Source: JAMXLO01 sp041487355
GTDB lineage: Bacteria; Pseudomonadota; Alphaproteobacteria; Acetobacterales; Acetobacteraceae
Reading direction: 5' to 3'
NCBI GenBank assembly: GCA_041487355.1
Contig: JBGPND010000050.1
Span: forward strand, 1 to 28,186
DNA: 28,186 nucleotides
Position 1 is the first letter of the stretch. Every line of letters begins with the position of its first letter. Made by a program: the position numbers and the translations under genes. Below are positions 17,055 through 24,603 of this stretch, piece by piece. The notes beneath the pieces were generated by a model. It made no database searches. It saw only the letters and a list, made by a program, of their open reading frames with translations, and was not told the origin of the DNA.

Positions 17055-17630
17055 CCGGAGCTTCCGGATGCCGGCGCGATCCAGCGTGGCAGTCCGGGTG
17101 CCCAGTTCACCTCGCGGATTCCTACGAAAATCAGCGATCGTTACAGCCGCCAGATAGACCTCCTGAAAACGCCTCGGATTGTGGTCTTGCGCCGGCTCCG
17201 TGTTGTGATCGGTCGAATCGACAAAGACACACATCCATTGGTCCCGCGCGCCATGGGTATCGACAGCGCCGCCTGATTTGCGTGTGCTCTTTATCTCGAT
17301 GCCGTGTTCGCCGGCCGCGACTGAATTCCTGGGATATCGGCCTTGCACGGCCAGATCGGGATGACCATTGAAATGGCGATTCTCGACAAGCACCCGGGAG
17401 TGCTTTGCCAGGCTGGCCGTCAGCATATCAGAAATCATGCCCGACATCGCTGCCGGTCGCAGCATGTCGTCCAGCCGATGCAGGCCTTTGTGTAGCAGAA
17501 GAGTATTCACGTCGTAGCAGAAGTCGTAGACGTCCTGCATCGCGAGTTCGAAGTTCTTGAGCCGCAGCTCGAACGGCAGAATGGCCCTTGGGTTGAATGC
17601 CTGTTCGTTGACTGTCTCCCGCCTGAGCAT
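17028..17630 (-). CDS. Probable type II restriction endonuclease (PD-ExK fold)
   Basis: A 200-residue protein I do not recognise as a named enzyme. It contains GHPDLAV with Asp 92 and, after a 20-residue loop, GIEIKST with Glu 112 and Lys 114; this PD...ExK arrangement is the catalytic signature of many restriction nucleases. The segment after it (GARDQWMCVFVD) resembles the strand following the active site in such enzymes. It is tail to tail with the methyltransferase, overlapping by 27 bases, the classic layout of a type II pair. ATG 17628-17630 has GGAGG seven bases upstream. Composition is similar to the methyltransferase gene. The endonuclease call rests on this motif and the context. 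Confidence 0.72.
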   Translation of the reverse strand: MLRRETVNEQAFNPRAILPFELRLKNFELAMQDVYDFCYDVNTLLLHKGLHRLDDMLRPAAMSGMISDMLTASLAKHSRVLVENRHFNGHPDLAVQGRYPRNSVAAGEHGIEIKSTRKSGGAVDTHGARDQWMCVFVDSTDHNTEPAQDHNPRRFQEVYLAAVTIADFRRNPRGELGTRTATLDRAGIRKLRSSWIYQLE

Positions 17631-17733
17631 TACCCATCCTCCCCAGGTACGATCATACCGGATGCGTGCAGATAATAGAGCTCTTCTTGCGAGTCGGCTG
17701 CGATCCCGGTCATACCCAAGTTAAGGTTCCATC

Positions 17734-19644
17734 ATGCTGCGCCGCTTCGAAGCCCTGCTCGACCCGACCGCCCGGCCGCCTGAAGCGCCGCCCCCCGCAG
17801 CAACCCCCGGATCAGGTCCGCGAGCAGCGGCGGGGGCAAGCTCGGGGCTGTGGCCGTTCTACTGGCATTTCATCCGCCAGGTCCGCTGGGTCGTGGTCGC
17901 CCTGTTCATCTTCGGCGGGCTGATCGCAATGCTGGACGTGACAATCCCGGCCTTCATCGGCCGCGTCGTCGGCCTGGTGTCGACCCACGCGCCGGAGGAC
18001 CTGCTGCGCGAGACCTGGCCGCAGCTCGCCGCCATGGCGGGCGTGCTGCTGCTGCTGCGCCCGCTGGTGTTCCTCGGCCACGTCGTGCTGATCAACCAGA
18101 TCGTCAACCCCGGCCTGTCCAACATGATCCGGTGGCAGAACCACTGGCACGTGGTGCGGCAGAGCTGGACGTTCTTCCAGAACGACTTCGCCGGACGCAT
18201 CGCCAACCGGGTGATGCAGACCGGCCCGTCACTCCGTGAAAGCCTGGTGATGGCGTTCGACGCCGCTTGGTACATCGTGGTCTACGGCACCAGCGCGCTG
18301 GCCCTGCTGGCTTCGGTCGACTGGCGCCTCACCCCGCCGATCCTGCTGTGGTTCGTCGGCTACGCGGCGATCCTTTGGTATTTCGTGCCCCGCCTGCGCG
18401 AGCGCTCGCGCGCCGTCTCCGAGATGCGCTCGATGCTGACCGGGCGCGTGGTCGACAGCTACACCAACATCCTCACGGTCAAGCTGTTCTCCCGCGCCCG
18501 CGACGAGGACGCATTCGTGCGCGAGTCGATCGACCTCCACACCGCCTCGTTCCGCGACCAGACGCGGATGATCACCGGCTACATCGTGCTTCTGGCGGTG
18601 ATGAACGCGATGCTGATCGTCAGTACGGCGAGCCTGGCGATCTGGCAATGGAGCGTCGGGCGCATCTCGCTCGGCTCGGTGGCGATGGTGCTGCCGCTCG
18701 CCTGGCAGATCACCAACATGGCGGGCTGGGTGGCGCGCAGCGTCACGTCGATCTTCGAGAACATCGGCACGGTGCAGGACGGCATGCGTTCGATCGCCGT
18801 TGAGCGCCAGATGCCGGACCCGCCGGATGCGCGCGAGCTGCGCGTCACGCGCGGCGAGATCCGCTTCGAGAACCTGCATTTCGACTATGGCCGGGCGCGG
18901 CACCCGGGGGATCGCGGCGGGGTGCTGCGTGGCATCGACCTGCGTATCGCGCCCGGCGAGCGCGTCGGCCTGGTCGGGCCGTCGGGTGCCGGCAAGTCCA
19001 CGCTGGTGAACCTGCTGCTGCATTTCTACGAGCCGGAGCGCGGCCGCATCCTGATCGACGGCCAGGACATCGCGACCGTCACGCAGGAAAGCCTGCGCAC
19101 GCAGATCGCCATGGTGACGCAGGACACTTCGCTGCTGCACCGCTCGATCCGCGACAACATCCGCTACGGCCGGCCGCAGGCGACACAGGCGATGATCGAG
19201 GACGCCGCGCGGCGCGCCGAGGCGCACGAATTCATCCTCGGCCTGGAGGACTGGCACGGACGAGGCGGCTACGATGCGCATGTCGGCGAGCGCGGCGTGA
19301 AGTTGTCGGGCGGGCAGCGCCAGCGCGTGGCACTCGCGCGTGTCATCCTGAAGGACGCACCGATCCTGGTGCTGGACGAGGCAACGTCGGCGCTTGATTC
19401 GGAAGTCGAGGCGGCAATCCAGAGCCAGCTCGACGGTCTGATGGATGGCCGCACGGTGATCGCCATCGCGCATCGCCTGTCGACGATTGCGCGCATGGAC
19501 CGGCTGGTGGTGCTGGACCACGGCCGCATCGCGGAATCCGGCACGCATGCCGAACTGCTGGCCGGCAATGGGACGTACGCGCGGCTGTGGCACCGGCAAT
19601 CAGGTGGTTTCACGCCCGAACTGCTGGACGCGGCGGCGAAGTAG
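17734..19644 (+). CDS. ABC transporter, fused permease and ATPase (half-transporter)
   Basis: A 636-residue exporter-type ABC protein with a transmembrane domain (helices starting near WVVVALFIFGGLIA, and further at VLLLLRPLVFLG, YIVVYGTSALALLA and IVLLAVMNAMLIV) and a C-terminal ATPase. The ATPase has Walker A GPSGAGKST near residue 414, signature LSGGQRQR near 524, Walker B LVLDEATSALD near 546 and the H-loop IAHRLST. It should work as a homodimer or with a partner; the cargo is unknown. The N-terminal 40 residues are Pro/Ala-rich and partly encoded by a palindrome-like element at 17804. The gene is divergent from the restriction endonuclease, 103 bases away, and followed by a strong hairpin before the convergent hsp20. 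Confidence 0.92.
   Translation: MLRRFEALLDPTARPPEAPPPAATPGSGPRAAAGASSGLWPFYWHFIRQVRWVVVALFIFGGLIAMLDVTIPAFIGRVVGLVSTHAPEDLLRETWPQLAAMAGVLLLLRPLVFLGHVVLINQIVNPGLSNMIRWQNHWHVVRQSWTFFQNDFAGRIANRVMQTGPSLRESLVMAFDAAWYIVVYGTSALALLASVDWRLTPPILLWFVGYAAILWYFVPRLRERSRAVSEMRSMLTGRVVDSYTNILTVKLFSRARDEDAFVRESIDLHTASFRDQTRMITGYIVLLAVMNAMLIVSTASLAIWQWSVGRISLGSVAMVLPLAWQITNMAGWVARSVTSIFENIGTVQDGMRSIAVERQMPDPPDARELRVTRGEIRFENLHFDYGRARHPGDRGGVLRGIDLRIAPGERVGLVGPSGAGKSTLVNLLLHFYEPERGRILIDGQDIATVTQESLRTQIAMVTQDTSLLHRSIRDNIRYGRPQATQAMIEDAARRAEAHEFILGLEDWHGRGGYDAHVGERGVKLSGGQRQRVALARVILKDAPILVLDEATSALDSEVEAAIQSQLDGLMDGRTVIAIAHRLSTIARMDRLVVLDHGRIAESGTHAELLAGNGTYARLWHRQSGGFTPELLDAAAK
17804..17822. repeat. Possible decayed palindrome half in the ABC transporter gene
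   Basis: CCCCCGGATCAGGTCCG matches one arm plus loop of the CCCCCGG-type elements at 12184, 15324 and 27818, in a Pro/Ala/Gly-rich N-terminal stretch (ATPGSGPRA). The other arm is missing, so this may be chance. Confidence 0.3.
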
Positions 19645-19661
19645 GGGTTGCGCGGCTCCAG

Positions 19662-19745
19662 CACCCCCTCCCCGACCCTCCCCCGCGTAGGCGCGGGAGA
19701 GGGAGTTTAGCGCCCCCTCTCCCGCGTAGCGGGGGAGGGGGCGTC
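19662..19745. repeat. Palindromic repeat between convergent genes, likely bidirectional terminator
   Basis: CGCGGGAGAGGG (19692-19703) pairs perfectly with CCCTCTCCCGCG (19715-19726) around an 11-base loop, and outer CCCTCCCCCGC and GGGGGAGGG arms extend it. The central sequence and the arms match the element at 8460-8564. It lies between the 3' ends of the ABC transporter and hsp20 genes, where it could stop transcription from both directions. Confidence 0.8.
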
Positions 19746-19758
19746 GGTGCGGCGCCGC

Positions 19759-20283
19759 TCAGGCGGCCGTCTTCACCTCGATCTTCTTCTGCTGCTCCAC
19801 CGCCTTCGCGGTCTTCGGCATGGTGATGGTCAGCACGCCCTTGGAGAAGTCGGCGGCGATCTTGTCGCGATCCACCCCTTCTGGCACGTAGAAGCTGCGC
19901 TGGAACGAGCCGTAGGAGCGCTCGGACAGGTAGAAATTCTTCTCCTTCTGCTCCTTCTCCTGCTGCTTCTCGCCCTTCAGCGTCAGCATGTCGCCGGAGA
20001 CCACCACCTCGATCTCCTTCTCGCTCATGCCGGGCAGCTCCGCCGTCACCTTGTAGCCAGCATCATCCTCGCTGACGTCCACCGCCGGCGAGGGCACGTT
20101 GAACGAGCTTTCGTAGCGGAACGCCGGCTCGACATCGAACATCCGCCGCAGCGACGGCATGCCCCAGCCGCCCGCGAACCGCTCGAACAGCCGGTCCATC
20201 TCGGTCCGCAAGGAGCGCCACGCATCGGGTGCATTCGCGGGCACCGGTGCGGTCTTCTTCACTTCCACCTGTGTGTTCGCCAT
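19759..20283 (-). CDS. Small heat shock protein (Hsp20 / alpha-crystallin family)
   Basis: A 174-residue ATP-independent chaperone that holds unfolded proteins. The alpha-crystallin domain spans about residues 65-165 (PAVDVSEDDAGYKVTAELPGM, then VVVSGDMLTLKGEK, SERSYGSFQRSFYVPEGVD and FSKGVLTITMPK); the last segment carries the family's A-x-x-x-G-V-L-type signature. N-terminal residues 20-60 contain the amphipathic region usual for Hsp20. A GGAGA site sits five to ten bases before the ATG at 20283. A perfect FNR/FixK-type box lies 77 bases upstream, suggesting induction under low oxygen; a heat-specific element (such as ROSE) is not evident. Confidence 0.93.
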   Translation of the reverse strand: MANTQVEVKKTAPVPANAPDAWRSLRTEMDRLFERFAGGWGMPSLRRMFDVEPAFRYESSFNVPSPAVDVSEDDAGYKVTAELPGMSEKEIEVVVSGDMLTLKGEKQQEKEQKEKNFYLSERSYGSFQRSFYVPEGVDRDKIAADFSKGVLTITMPKTAKAVEQQKKIEVKTAA

Positions 20284-20359
20284 GATGATCTCCTTCGATC
20301 AGCCGGGATAATCGCCTTTTTGGCAATCCCAGGCTGCCCGCAAAGGCGATGCGGCTGCA

Positions 20360-20373
20360 TTGATGCAGATCAA
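20360..20373. promoter_or_regulatory. FNR/FixK/ANR-type binding site upstream of hsp20
   Basis: TTGATGCAGATCAA is a perfect match to the TTGAT-N4-ATCAA consensus. It is centred about 83 bases before the hsp20 start codon and just after the end of the upstream gene. That position suits activation by an FNR/CRP-family regulator if transcription starts about 40 bases downstream of the box centre. Confidence 0.72.
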
Positions 20374-20378
20374 GTTGT

Positions 20379-20846
20379 TCAGGCTGGCGGCCGCCGCACA
20401 GGGCTCACCCACTCGCGCACATGCGGCCACAGCTCGCCATCCGGTGTCTTCACCAGATCCTTTTCCAGCGTGCCGACCAGCTTCGCCTCCGTCGGGGCGT
20501 CCAGCGTCTCGCGCAGCTCGTGCAACGCGCGCGGTGGCGCGACGAGCAGGAGTTCGTCGAATTCATCGCGTGCCGAAGCCGCGTTGAGCTGCTCAGCGAC
20601 CAGGCGCGTGAACTTCTCCTTCTCCATCCTATGGAGATCGTGCCGCTGGCCCACTGCGTGATGTGCTGAAGCGGCGCTTTCAAACGAGCGACCGGGCTGG
20701 TCCGAACCGATGTCCCTCGAACGCAGATGGGCGGACGTCGAGTCGATCGAATTGACGGTGCGCAGCACATTGTTGGCTTCCTGCTGCACGAAGCGAGCAT
20801 GCTCGCCGTCCGCGATGGCGATACAAAGGGTCAACGGTCTTGCCAT
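20379..20846 (-). CDS. Host-attachment-family protein (eRF1-domain-like)
   Basis: A 155-residue protein resembling the 'protein required for attachment to host cells' family (Pfam PF10116, named from an Agrobacterium gene), distantly related to eRF1 domains. It has LCIAIADGEHARFVQQE at the start, a His-rich middle (FESAASAHHAVGQRHDLHRMEKEKF) and the helix-strand end DEFDELLLVAPPRALHELRE. The biochemical function is unknown; despite the name, members occur in free-living bacteria, often next to stress genes. The start is ATG 20846 because AAGGAGG lies seven bases upstream; the longer frame lacks this. A near-perfect FNR/FixK box lies 53 bases upstream and the gene precedes hsp20 on the same strand, suggesting a shared low-oxygen stress regulon. 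Confidence 0.8.
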   Translation of the reverse strand: MARPLTLCIAIADGEHARFVQQEANNVLRTVNSIDSTSAHLRSRDIGSDQPGRSFESAASAHHAVGQRHDLHRMEKEKFTRLVAEQLNAASARDEFDELLLVAPPRALHELRETLDAPTEAKLVGTLEKDLVKTPDGELWPHVREWVSPVRRPPA

Positions 20847-20898
20847 GGTTATGCCTCCTTGCTCGCGGGCATGGTGCCCCGCCATCGGCAGGCGCGCT

Positions 20899-20912
20899 TT
20901 GATCTGGATCAG
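20899..20912. promoter_or_regulatory. FNR/FixK/ANR-type binding site upstream of host-attachment-family gene
   Basis: TTGATCTGGATCAG differs from TTGAT-N4-ATCAA only in the last base. It is centred about 59 bases before the ATG at 20846, inside the 76-base gap after the YceI-like gene, which is a typical distance for class II FNR activation. Confidence 0.62.
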
Positions 20913-20922
20913 ACGCGCCCGG

Positions 20923-21567
20923 TCAGGCTTCCAGCTCGATCCGCGCCCTGATCCGCAGCTCCATCGTGTCGGACATGAAGGCCGCGCCTTGTGCCACGCC
21001 GAAGGCCGAGGCCTTCAGGCAGCCGGTCGCCTGGAAGCATGCCACCTCGGTTCCCGTGATCGGGTCCGCCTTGCGATCGGTCAGCACACAATCGAAGGTC
21101 TGCAGCCGGGTCACGCCGCGAATCTCCAGCAGCCCGCGCACCTCGTAGCGATCGGGCCCCAGCGGCGCCACGGCGCTGCTGCGGAAGCGGATCGCAGGAT
21201 GCGCCGCCAGGTCGAAGCGGGAAACAGCTTGCAGCATTTCCAGCGCCTCGGTCTGGGAAAGCGCGATCGATGTCGCATCCAGCGCCAGATCGATGCCGAC
21301 GCCGACCGGATCGGCACGGCGGAGTGCCACGGTGCAGGTGTAACGCTCCAATTGGCCCTCGCAGGTGACCAGGCCGAAATGGTCGATCGCAAAGCCGATC
21401 GGGCCAAGGCGCTGATCGATGCGGTACAACACGCCTTCCTGCCGGGTGGCCGCCGCCGAGAGGCTTGCCAGAGGCAGGTCGACACGGACCCGGCAGGCTG
21501 GCTGGCCAGTCCCTTGCAACCCGGCGCCTGCCCGGCGGGCCAGATCGGGCTGAAGCTGCTGTCCCAC
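20923..21567 (-). CDS. YceI-family protein, apparently without signal peptide
   Basis: A 214-residue protein with the lipocalin-like YceI fold: IGFAIDHFGLVTCEG, LDATSIALSQTEALEML, FDLAAHPAIRFRSSAVAPL, YEVRGLLEIRGVTR, and GCLKASAFGVAQGAAFMSDTM (in parts). YceI proteins bind polyisoprenoids or amide-like lipids and are usually periplasmic, but the N-terminus here (residues 1-50) has no hydrophobic signal. The GTG start at 21567 lies eight bases after the anti-sigma stop with GAGG upstream, so it looks coupled. It is the third gene of the sigma/anti-sigma operon. An export signal might have been lost or a frame error could hide it; ligand unknown. Confidence 0.78.
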   Translation of the reverse strand: MGQQLQPDLARRAGAGLQGTGQPACRVRVDLPLASLSAAATRQEGVLYRIDQRLGPIGFAIDHFGLVTCEGQLERYTCTVALRRADPVGVGIDLALDATSIALSQTEALEMLQAVSRFDLAAHPAIRFRSSAVAPLGPDRYEVRGLLEIRGVTRLQTFDCVLTDRKADPITGTEVACFQATGCLKASAFGVAQGAAFMSDTMELRIRARIELEA

Positions 21568-21575
21568 GGCGGCCC

Positions 21576-22358
21576 TCAGGTCGATCCGCCGAACTGCCGG
21601 CGCACCTGCTCGGCGAGACGCCGCAGTTCCGCCGGGGGCAACCGGCCAACCACCGTGTAGCCGACACCCTTGTCGATCCAGGCGCAGCCATCGACATGGG
21701 CGAAGTCGACGTGCTGGATCGGCATGCTCCGGGCGGCGCTCAGCGGCAGGACGAACACGGTGAGCCGCACGCCCTGCTTGTCGTCGTACATGAACAGGCC
21801 GGCGGGTCCGTCCGGTGTGGCGGCAAGCCGCCCGCCCATATAGCTGTACCCGTCGGCGGCGAGGTCCGGCGGCGCCACCTTGTGGTTCAGCCGGTTGGAC
21901 ACCCAGCGGGCCAGGTCGTCACGCTGCTCGGCCCCGAGCTCGGTCGGTCGCCGACGGTCGGCGGTGTAGACCACGTGATTGGCGACAGCCTCCTGCGCCA
22001 GTAAGGTGATGCTCTCGGTCGGCGGCGGCGCCCCGCCGTGCAGGAACCACCCGCCGGCCCCGCCCAGGACGAAGGCAAGCAGGACGGCGGCCGCAGCCCG
22101 CCAGGGGGTCCGACGCTGGCCCAGTCGCCGCTGGATCAGCAGCTGCAGGTCGAGCTGAGGCGGAATCGGTTCAGCCGCCACCGGACCAAGAGCGGCACGC
22201 AGCGCCTCGCGCTGGGCCCGGTAGGCGGCCACCCGTCGCGCGACATCGGGGTGTTCCTGCAGGTAGCGCAAAACGTAAAACTGCCGCTCAGGTTCGATCT
22301 GGTTGTCGACATAGGCGTGCAGCTCTTCCTCGGCGATCGGCCGTCCGGGATCGCTCAT
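21576..22358 (-). CDS. Membrane anti-sigma factor
   Basis: A 260-residue protein starting in an ATGA overlap with the sigma gene. The N-terminus (EEELHAYVDNQIEPERQFYVLRYL in parts) resembles anti-sigma domains of the RsiW/ChrR-like type but lacks the His-x3-Cys-x2-Cys zinc motif. A membrane helix covers about residues 86-105 (AAAVLLAFVLGGAGGWFLHG), followed by a periplasmic region of about 150 residues. It most likely holds the cognate ECF sigma factor at the membrane and releases it on an envelope signal; the signal is unknown. The C-terminal part (GVGYTVVGRLPPAELRRLAE) is a conserved-looking segment in such anti-sigma factors. Confidence 0.83.
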   Translation of the reverse strand: MSDPGRPIAEEELHAYVDNQIEPERQFYVLRYLQEHPDVARRVAAYRAQREALRAALGPVAAEPIPPQLDLQLLIQRRLGQRRTPWRAAAAVLLAFVLGGAGGWFLHGGAPPPTESITLLAQEAVANHVVYTADRRRPTELGAEQRDDLARWVSNRLNHKVAPPDLAADGYSYMGGRLAATPDGPAGLFMYDDKQGVRLTVFVLPLSAARSMPIQHVDFAHVDGCAWIDKGVGYTVVGRLPPAELRRLAEQVRRQFGGST

Positions 22359-22876
22359 TTGACTCTCCGCAGGGCCGGCCTGACTTCCCCCTCCTCGGTC
22401 ATCTGACGCAACCGCTCACGGCCGCGCGCCAGGCGCGACATCACCGTGCCAACCGGGATACCCAGCACGCGCGCCGCCTCGGCATAGGAAAGGTCCTCGA
22501 CCGAGACCAGCAGGATGACGGTGCGCTGCTCGACCGGCAGCCGGTTCAGGCCGCGCAGCAGGTCCCGCCAGTTCAGGCTGCTCTCCTGATCCGCGCGCAC
22601 GCTCATGGCCGCTTCATGCGTCTCGTCCAGCGACTCGCTCGCCGGGCGCGCCTTGGCGCGGCGCAGTTGGCTGATGAACAGGTTGTGCATGATGGCGAAC
22701 AGCCAGGCCCGCACATCGGCGTCCTCGCGTCTGGTGTGCAGCTTGTCGAGCGCTCGTACCAGGCAATCGTGCACAAGGTCGTCGGCATCCTCACGATTGC
22801 GCAACAGGGCGGTGGCGTAGCGGCGGAGCGCCGGTATGCAGGCTTCGATACGGGGCAGCACGCCGGACACGGTCAC
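22355..22876 (-). CDS. ECF-type RNA polymerase sigma factor
   Basis: A 173-residue sigma-70 family protein with only regions 2 and 4. Region 2 includes RRYATALLRNREDADDLVHD and RAWLFAIMHNLFISQLRR (the -10 binding part); region 4 includes LPVEQRTVILLVSVEDLSYAEAARVLGIPVGTVMSRLARGRERL in parts, the -35 binding helix-turn-helix. Proposed start is GTG 22876; a GTG six bases further in is equally possible and no good ribosome site separates them. The stop overlaps the anti-sigma start by four bases. An ECF-type promoter about 110 bases upstream suggests autoregulation. Which ECF group it belongs to cannot be settled here. Confidence 0.9.
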   Translation of the reverse strand: MTVSGVLPRIEACIPALRRYATALLRNREDADDLVHDCLVRALDKLHTRREDADVRAWLFAIMHNLFISQLRRAKARPASESLDETHEAAMSVRADQESSLNWRDLLRGLNRLPVEQRTVILLVSVEDLSYAEAARVLGIPVGTVMSRLARGRERLRQMTEEGEVRPALRRVK

Positions 22877-22984
22877 GCCACGACCGGCAGCATCGTCTGC
22901 CCGACCCGATCCGCTCCGCTCATCAGCCAGGGTATCGGCGCCAATTGCGTCTGCTCCGGGTCCGATCTTGCTTTGCTCCCCGGG

Positions 22985-23014
22985 TATAAGACGCAGCTTT
23001 CGCGGGATTATTCC
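22985..23014 (-). promoter_or_regulatory. Candidate ECF sigma promoter (autoregulation)
   Basis: On the minus strand GGAATAA (23014-23008) and CGTCTTATA (22993-22985) form a GGAAT-N16-CGTC pair, the pattern recognised by many alphaproteobacterial ECF sigma factors. It points toward the sigma/anti-sigma/yceI genes, leaving a leader of about 110 bases. The surrounding gap 22877-23396 has no gene. Confidence 0.55.
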
Positions 23015-23212
23015 AGGGCCGCCGCAGGATGGAAGACGCTACGTCGGTCCAGGTGCCCGAGGCCGAGCGGTCCCCGGTTCCGTGCGGTCCTTCCGGCTTT
23101 GATGCATCACGGAGGGGGCACGGCGAGGACCACGGAATGCACGAAGAAGAATTCTGTGCACCCAAGGTCAAGCGCCTACCGGATGCACACAACGCGATCG
23201 GGTAGCAAGTTC

Positions 23213-23324
23213 CCCCCTCCCCTTGCGGGAGGGGATTGGGGGGAGGGGTGAAGCCGCACGAAATCAACGCCTTCAATGTTGAGACGCCCCCTCCCCCAAC
23301 CCCCTCCCGCAAGGGGAGGGGGAG
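23213..23324. repeat. Paired palindromic repeat in a non-coding gap
   Basis: Two inverted copies (23213-23248 and 23286-23324) of the same GC-rich unit as at 4575-4662, each able to form a GCAAG-type hairpin, separated by about 37 bases. They lie in the 520-base gap between the divergent sigma factor and enolase-like genes and may insulate the two transcription units. Confidence 0.8.
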
Positions 23325-23396
23325 GATCTTTTCCATCTTCCACGCCATGGTCCAAAGTGTGAATCTGGTAGGGCTTGGCCCCAGGGAGACGCCGCC

Positions 23397-24554
23397 ATGA
23401 AGATCACCAGGGTTGAACCGTTGCTGCTCGATCGGTTCCTGTATGTCCGCATCAGCACCGACGCGGGCATCACCGGCATCGGCGAATCCGGCACCTGGGG
23501 TCAGCTCGAAGCCTCCGCCGCGTCGATCGCGAAATACGGCGAATACCTCGTCGGCAAGGACCCGTTCCCAATCGAGCACCATTGGAACGTGATGCTGCGC
23601 GCCAACCACTTCACCGGCGGCGCGATCACCGGCGCCGTCTCCGCGATCGACATCGCGCTGTGGGACATCAAGGGCAAGTTCTTCAACGTTCCGGTTTTCG
23701 AATTGCTCGGCGGCAGGATGCGGCACAAGGCGCGGCTGTATGGCCATGTGAAGGGGCGCACGATCGAGAAACTGCTGGAGGAGGCAGTGCGGCTGAAGCA
23801 GGCCGGATTCACCGCGCTCGGCCACCTCAATCCGCTGCTCGATGAGAGCGAAGACGAGCCGTATTACAAGCCGCACGCCGCCAAGATCGAGGAGGCGATC
23901 GAGAACGTCCGCCGGCTGCGCGAGGCGGTCGGGCCGAAGGTGGATCTCTGCATCGAAATCCATCGTCGCCTGACGCCGCCGGAGGCGATCGCGCTCGGCC
24001 GCGGCATCGAGAAATACACGCCGATGTTTTTCGAAGATCCGCTGCGTCCGAACAGCTTTGACGCCATGGCGGAGGTGGCCAGGCACATCCACATCCCGAT
24101 CGCCACCGGCGAGCGCTTCACCAGCCTGTATCAGTTCCAGACCCTGCTGACGCGCAACGCGGTGCAGTATCTGCGTCCCGATGTGTGCCTGGTCGGCGGG
24201 ATCACCGGGACGAAGAAGGTGGCCGCGATCGCCGAGGCGCACGATGCCTGGATCGTGCCGCACAACCCGCTGTCGCCGATCAGTACTGCCGCGTGTCTGC
24301 AGATCGCGGCCTGCATTCCGAACTTCGCGATCCAGGAGTATCCGTCGCGCACGCCCGACCTGGATGGCGGCAAGGAGCTGCTCGGCAACGATCTGGCGAC
24401 GGGGTTGGCGGAGCAGGAAGGTGGGTTCATCGCGATTCCCGGCGGGCCGGGGATTGGGGTGGAACTGGTGGAGGACGTGGAGAAGCGGTTCCCGTATCGG
24501 CCGCGGCCGATCAAGATGCGGCCGCATGCCGATGGGTCGGTGGTGGATATGTAG
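23397..24554 (+). CDS. Enolase-superfamily dehydratase (galactonate dehydratase-like)
   Basis: A 385-residue mandelate racemase/muconate-lactonising-type enzyme. An N-terminal capping domain (MKITRVEPLLLDRFL) leads into a TIM barrel. The galactonate dehydratase (DgoD) active-site positions are recognisable: E187 and H189 in LCIEIHRRL, E213 in FFEDP, E239 in TGERF and H289 in VPHNPLSP. From memory DgoD of E. coli uses D183, H185, E209, E235 and H285, a constant shift of four residues, so this protein has Glu where DgoD has Asp as the first metal ligand. It probably dehydrates a sugar acid; the exact substrate may differ from galactonate. Start ATG 23397 has GGGAG nine bases upstream. Other sugar-acid genes are not next to it. 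Confidence 0.85.
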   Translation: MKITRVEPLLLDRFLYVRISTDAGITGIGESGTWGQLEASAASIAKYGEYLVGKDPFPIEHHWNVMLRANHFTGGAITGAVSAIDIALWDIKGKFFNVPVFELLGGRMRHKARLYGHVKGRTIEKLLEEAVRLKQAGFTALGHLNPLLDESEDEPYYKPHAAKIEEAIENVRRLREAVGPKVDLCIEIHRRLTPPEAIALGRGIEKYTPMFFEDPLRPNSFDAMAEVARHIHIPIATGERFTSLYQFQTLLTRNAVQYLRPDVCLVGGITGTKKVAAIAEAHDAWIVPHNPLSPISTAACLQIAACIPNFAIQEYPSRTPDLDGGKELLGNDLATGLAEQEGGFIAIPGGPGIGVELVEDVEKRFPYRPRPIKMRPHADGSVVDM

Positions 24555-24603
24555 AAGCTGCCGTGCGGTGTACCGGATGGATATTCCGGCAGCGTCGCGT
24601 GAT

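Noticed and set aside
4575..23324. CRISPR array
   Set aside because: The repeats are few, palindromic and not regularly spaced, with no Cas genes.
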